Assembly (NCBI GenBank): GCA_013816225.1
Contig: JACDEQ010000001.1
Location: 18,845 to 43,656, forward strand
Length of the DNA: 24,812 nucleotides
Direction of reading: 5' to 3'
Origin: Armatimonadota bacterium
GTDB lineage: Bacteria > Armatimonadota > Fimbriimonadia > Fimbriimonadales > ATM1
A model generated the notes under the pieces. That model made no database searches. It worked only from the letters and a program-made list of their open reading frames with translations, and was not told where the DNA came from. This document shows, one piece after another, positions 23,668 to 24,812 of this stretch. Each line of letters starts with the position of its first letter. Within the stretch, counting starts at the first letter, position 1. The position numbers and the translations under genes were made by a program.

Positions 23668-24045
23668 CTACGGCACCGCCGCCCCGGCGATAGGTATCTC
23701 TCTCCCGTTCTCCTCATCGAAGCAGTAGATCACCTCAAACACATCGATTAGCTTGTTCTCACTGTCGAAATTCGCAACTATTTCATGCTGCGGAATAAAT
23801 AGAGAAAGAAACCCTCGCTTCGAGACCTGAAAACGTCCATTTGCCATGTTGATCGGCGCACCAACTCCTGATCTCTTGCGAAACTCGTCTATGTGCATGC
23901 CAACGTAGGATTGTGTTTGCAATTCGAGTGTTGACACGCTCTGATTTATGCCGACCCCGTACCGTAGCGTTAAGACTATTCCGATGGACGCTAAAGTGAG
24001 ATGTGTCAATGCCGATAAGAGCACGACGCGAACTGCCGATTTCAA
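23668..24045 (-). CDS. Hypothetical protein with N-terminal membrane segment
   Basis: A 125-aa protein with a hydrophobic N-terminus (VVLLSALTHLTLASIGIVLTL) and a soluble domain reading YVGMHIDEFRKRSGVG, GRFQVSKRGFLSLFIPQHE and ANFDSENKLIDVFEVIYC. The GMHxxEF...xxxFDxxxKLxDVxVxY layout recalls SmpA/OmlA-like (BLIP-type) envelope domains, but the match is weak. It may be translated after the frame at 24079-24321. Confidence 0.5.
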   Translation of the reverse strand: MKSAVRVVLLSALTHLTLASIGIVLTLRYGVGINQSVSTLELQTQSYVGMHIDEFRKRSGVGAPINMANGRFQVSKRGFLSLFIPQHEIVANFDSENKLIDVFEVIYCFDEENGREIPIAGAAVP

Positions 24046-24078
24046 TTTACCCGCCCACGATTCATCGAGGTGATCACG

Positions 24079-24321
24079 TTACCTATCCACATATTTGGGT
24101 TTGACTCCAGGATCTAGGACCTGGAGCCAATCTCGGTTCTTGATGGCGGGCAACTCCTGCTCCCGCAAATTACAGTCGAGAGGCGGAGGATCACTAGGTC
24201 CACTTCGCGCGATTCCTGCCGACGTACCTGGCATGATTTTGAGGGTACCCGAGTTCATAGTGTCACTAGTCCCGGACGTGAAGGCCGTGGTGTGGCGGGC
24301 CCCTATGCTTCGTCTTTCCAT
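24079..24321 (-). CDS. Doubtful small protein
   Basis: An 80-aa frame ending in PPPLDCNLREQELPAIKNRD and VLDPGVKPKYVDR. Its only support is the position 33 nt before the membrane-anchored protein on the same strand and a fairly protein-like C-terminal half. The N-terminal half is Ser/Thr/Gly-rich, and an opposing frame of equal size exists. Confidence 0.25.
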   Translation of the reverse strand: MERRSIGARHTTAFTSGTSDTMNSGTLKIMPGTSAGIARSGPSDPPPLDCNLREQELPAIKNRDWLQVLDPGVKPKYVDR

Positions 24322-24324
24322 TAC

Positions 24325-24486
24325 ATGAAGACTCCGAAAAGGGCCGCATTCGTGAAGGAATACCTATTCGATCTAAACGCAACCCGGGCGGCGATTCGGG
24401 CCGGCTACAGCGAAAGGACAGCGCGTCAACAGGGCGCGGCGTTGTTGTCAAAAGTTGACATTGCCGCCGAAGTCGCACGGGCTCTC
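24325..24486 (+). pseudogene. Phage terminase small subunit, N-terminal fragment
   Basis: ATG 24325 begins KTPKRAAFVKEYLFDLNATR, then AAIRAGYSERTARQQGAALL and AAEVARALG, the DNA-binding N-terminal domain of Terminase_2-type small subunits, which recognise phage DNA for packaging. After about residue 54 the family match ends, and the frame runs into sequence whose opposite strand encodes a phage replication fragment. A small subunit is normally ~150-180 aa, so this is truncated by a rearrangement at about 24487-24500. Confidence 0.75.
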
Positions 24487-24500
24487 GGAATCACGATTCG

Positions 24501-24698
24501 GGTTTCCACAGATTGCGCGGCCTTGCAGAACTCGGCGTACCTTCGGCAAGCGGCGATCATGCTCTCGGGCTTGACACCTTCCGCAATTCGAGCATTCCAG
24601 CGTCGCAGAGTCTCAGGCTTCGAACGTCCGCCAGCCCGTTTTGGATAGCTCTCCCAGAACCCTCGGCCCAGCAAATCTGCGGCGCTCGTCACTTGCAC
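24501..24698 (-). pseudogene. Phage replication-protein fragment
   Basis: The minus strand from ATG 24698 reads GFWESYPKRAGGRSKPETLR, then RWNARIAEGVKPESMIAACRRYAEFC. The pattern FWxxYPkr...kxxAxxxWnarixeGv...ii.aarrYa marks the C-terminal region of phage replication (DnaT/O-like) proteins. After KAAQSVETRIV the expected continuation is missing, because the terminase fragment begins on the other strand. The two phage genes therefore meet tail to tail at a breakpoint. The last ~110 nt of the window show no gene. Confidence 0.55.
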
Positions 24699-24812
24699 TC
24701 AAATAGAAGCCCTCGGTGATCTGTTGAGCACCGCTGCGTATGCTATTAATGCGTAGCAGGAGTCCAACAATCAGCCCGCCGAATATAATCGCCGCTAACA
24801 TGAAGACAGTTT

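Overview
The window is a gene-poor, rearranged accessory region of a bacterial chromosome or large element. I cannot name the organism. Several predicted lipoproteins with signal peptides suggest a diderm (Gram-negative-type) envelope. The RHS style (a tip module reading 'VRYTVFDGEIVEENRNG...DYLPDAIGSTVALLD') reminds me of RHS families in Armatimonadota and Planctomycetota, but that is recollection, not evidence. No rRNA, tRNA or CRISPR array was seen.

Left part (1-4.6 kb): a remnant integrative element. It holds an XRE regulator broken by one in-frame stop (minus strand), an intact XRE-like regulator, an Mrr-like nuclease-fold protein, a small protein and a replication-initiator-like winged-helix protein. 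These four plus-strand genes overlap or are stop/start coupled. A large serine recombinase follows, then the stump of a HEPN-type gene. A 10-bp tandem repeat lies behind the replication gene.

Middle-left (4.8-10.5 kb): a Nudix-like protein with a damaged Nudix box faces away from an intact cyanophycin-synthetase-like ATP-grasp ligase. The last ~270 bp of the ATP-grasp gene recur 1737 bp downstream as a pseudogene joined to an XRE fragment. Between the two copies sit the right end of an IS3-family element and a zinc-ribbon methyltransferase. Two minus-strand genes (a membrane protein and a small Pro/Ser-rich protein) and an SDR-type NAD(P)-binding protein follow.

Centre and right (10.5-20.6 kb): the main interest. 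A compact plus-strand operon encodes an IscU/NifU-like protein lacking two of three scaffold cysteines, a 72-aa Cys-containing protein, a 1086-aa YD-repeat RHS shell, a separately started RHS tip protein, and a candidate immunity protein. Two more free-standing RHS tips occur, one on each strand. Both end in a domain with 15 conserved cysteines in conserved spacing, and both are followed by paralogous predicted lipoproteins. A fourth, truncated tip lies at 23.6 kb. The core/tip boundary is an in-frame TAA followed one codon later by ATG, and the same arrangement occurs in front of a second tip. I read this as a split RHS with a repertoire of swappable Cys-rich tip/lipoprotein cassettes; that function is inference.

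Right end (20.7-24.8 kb): the left end of an IS3 element with the same terminal repeat as the right end at 6.7 kb, two membrane proteins (one with two zinc ribbons), a conserved hypothetical, a lipoprotein, small membrane or secreted proteins, and a junction between a phage terminase small-subunit fragment and a phage replication-protein fragment on opposite strands.
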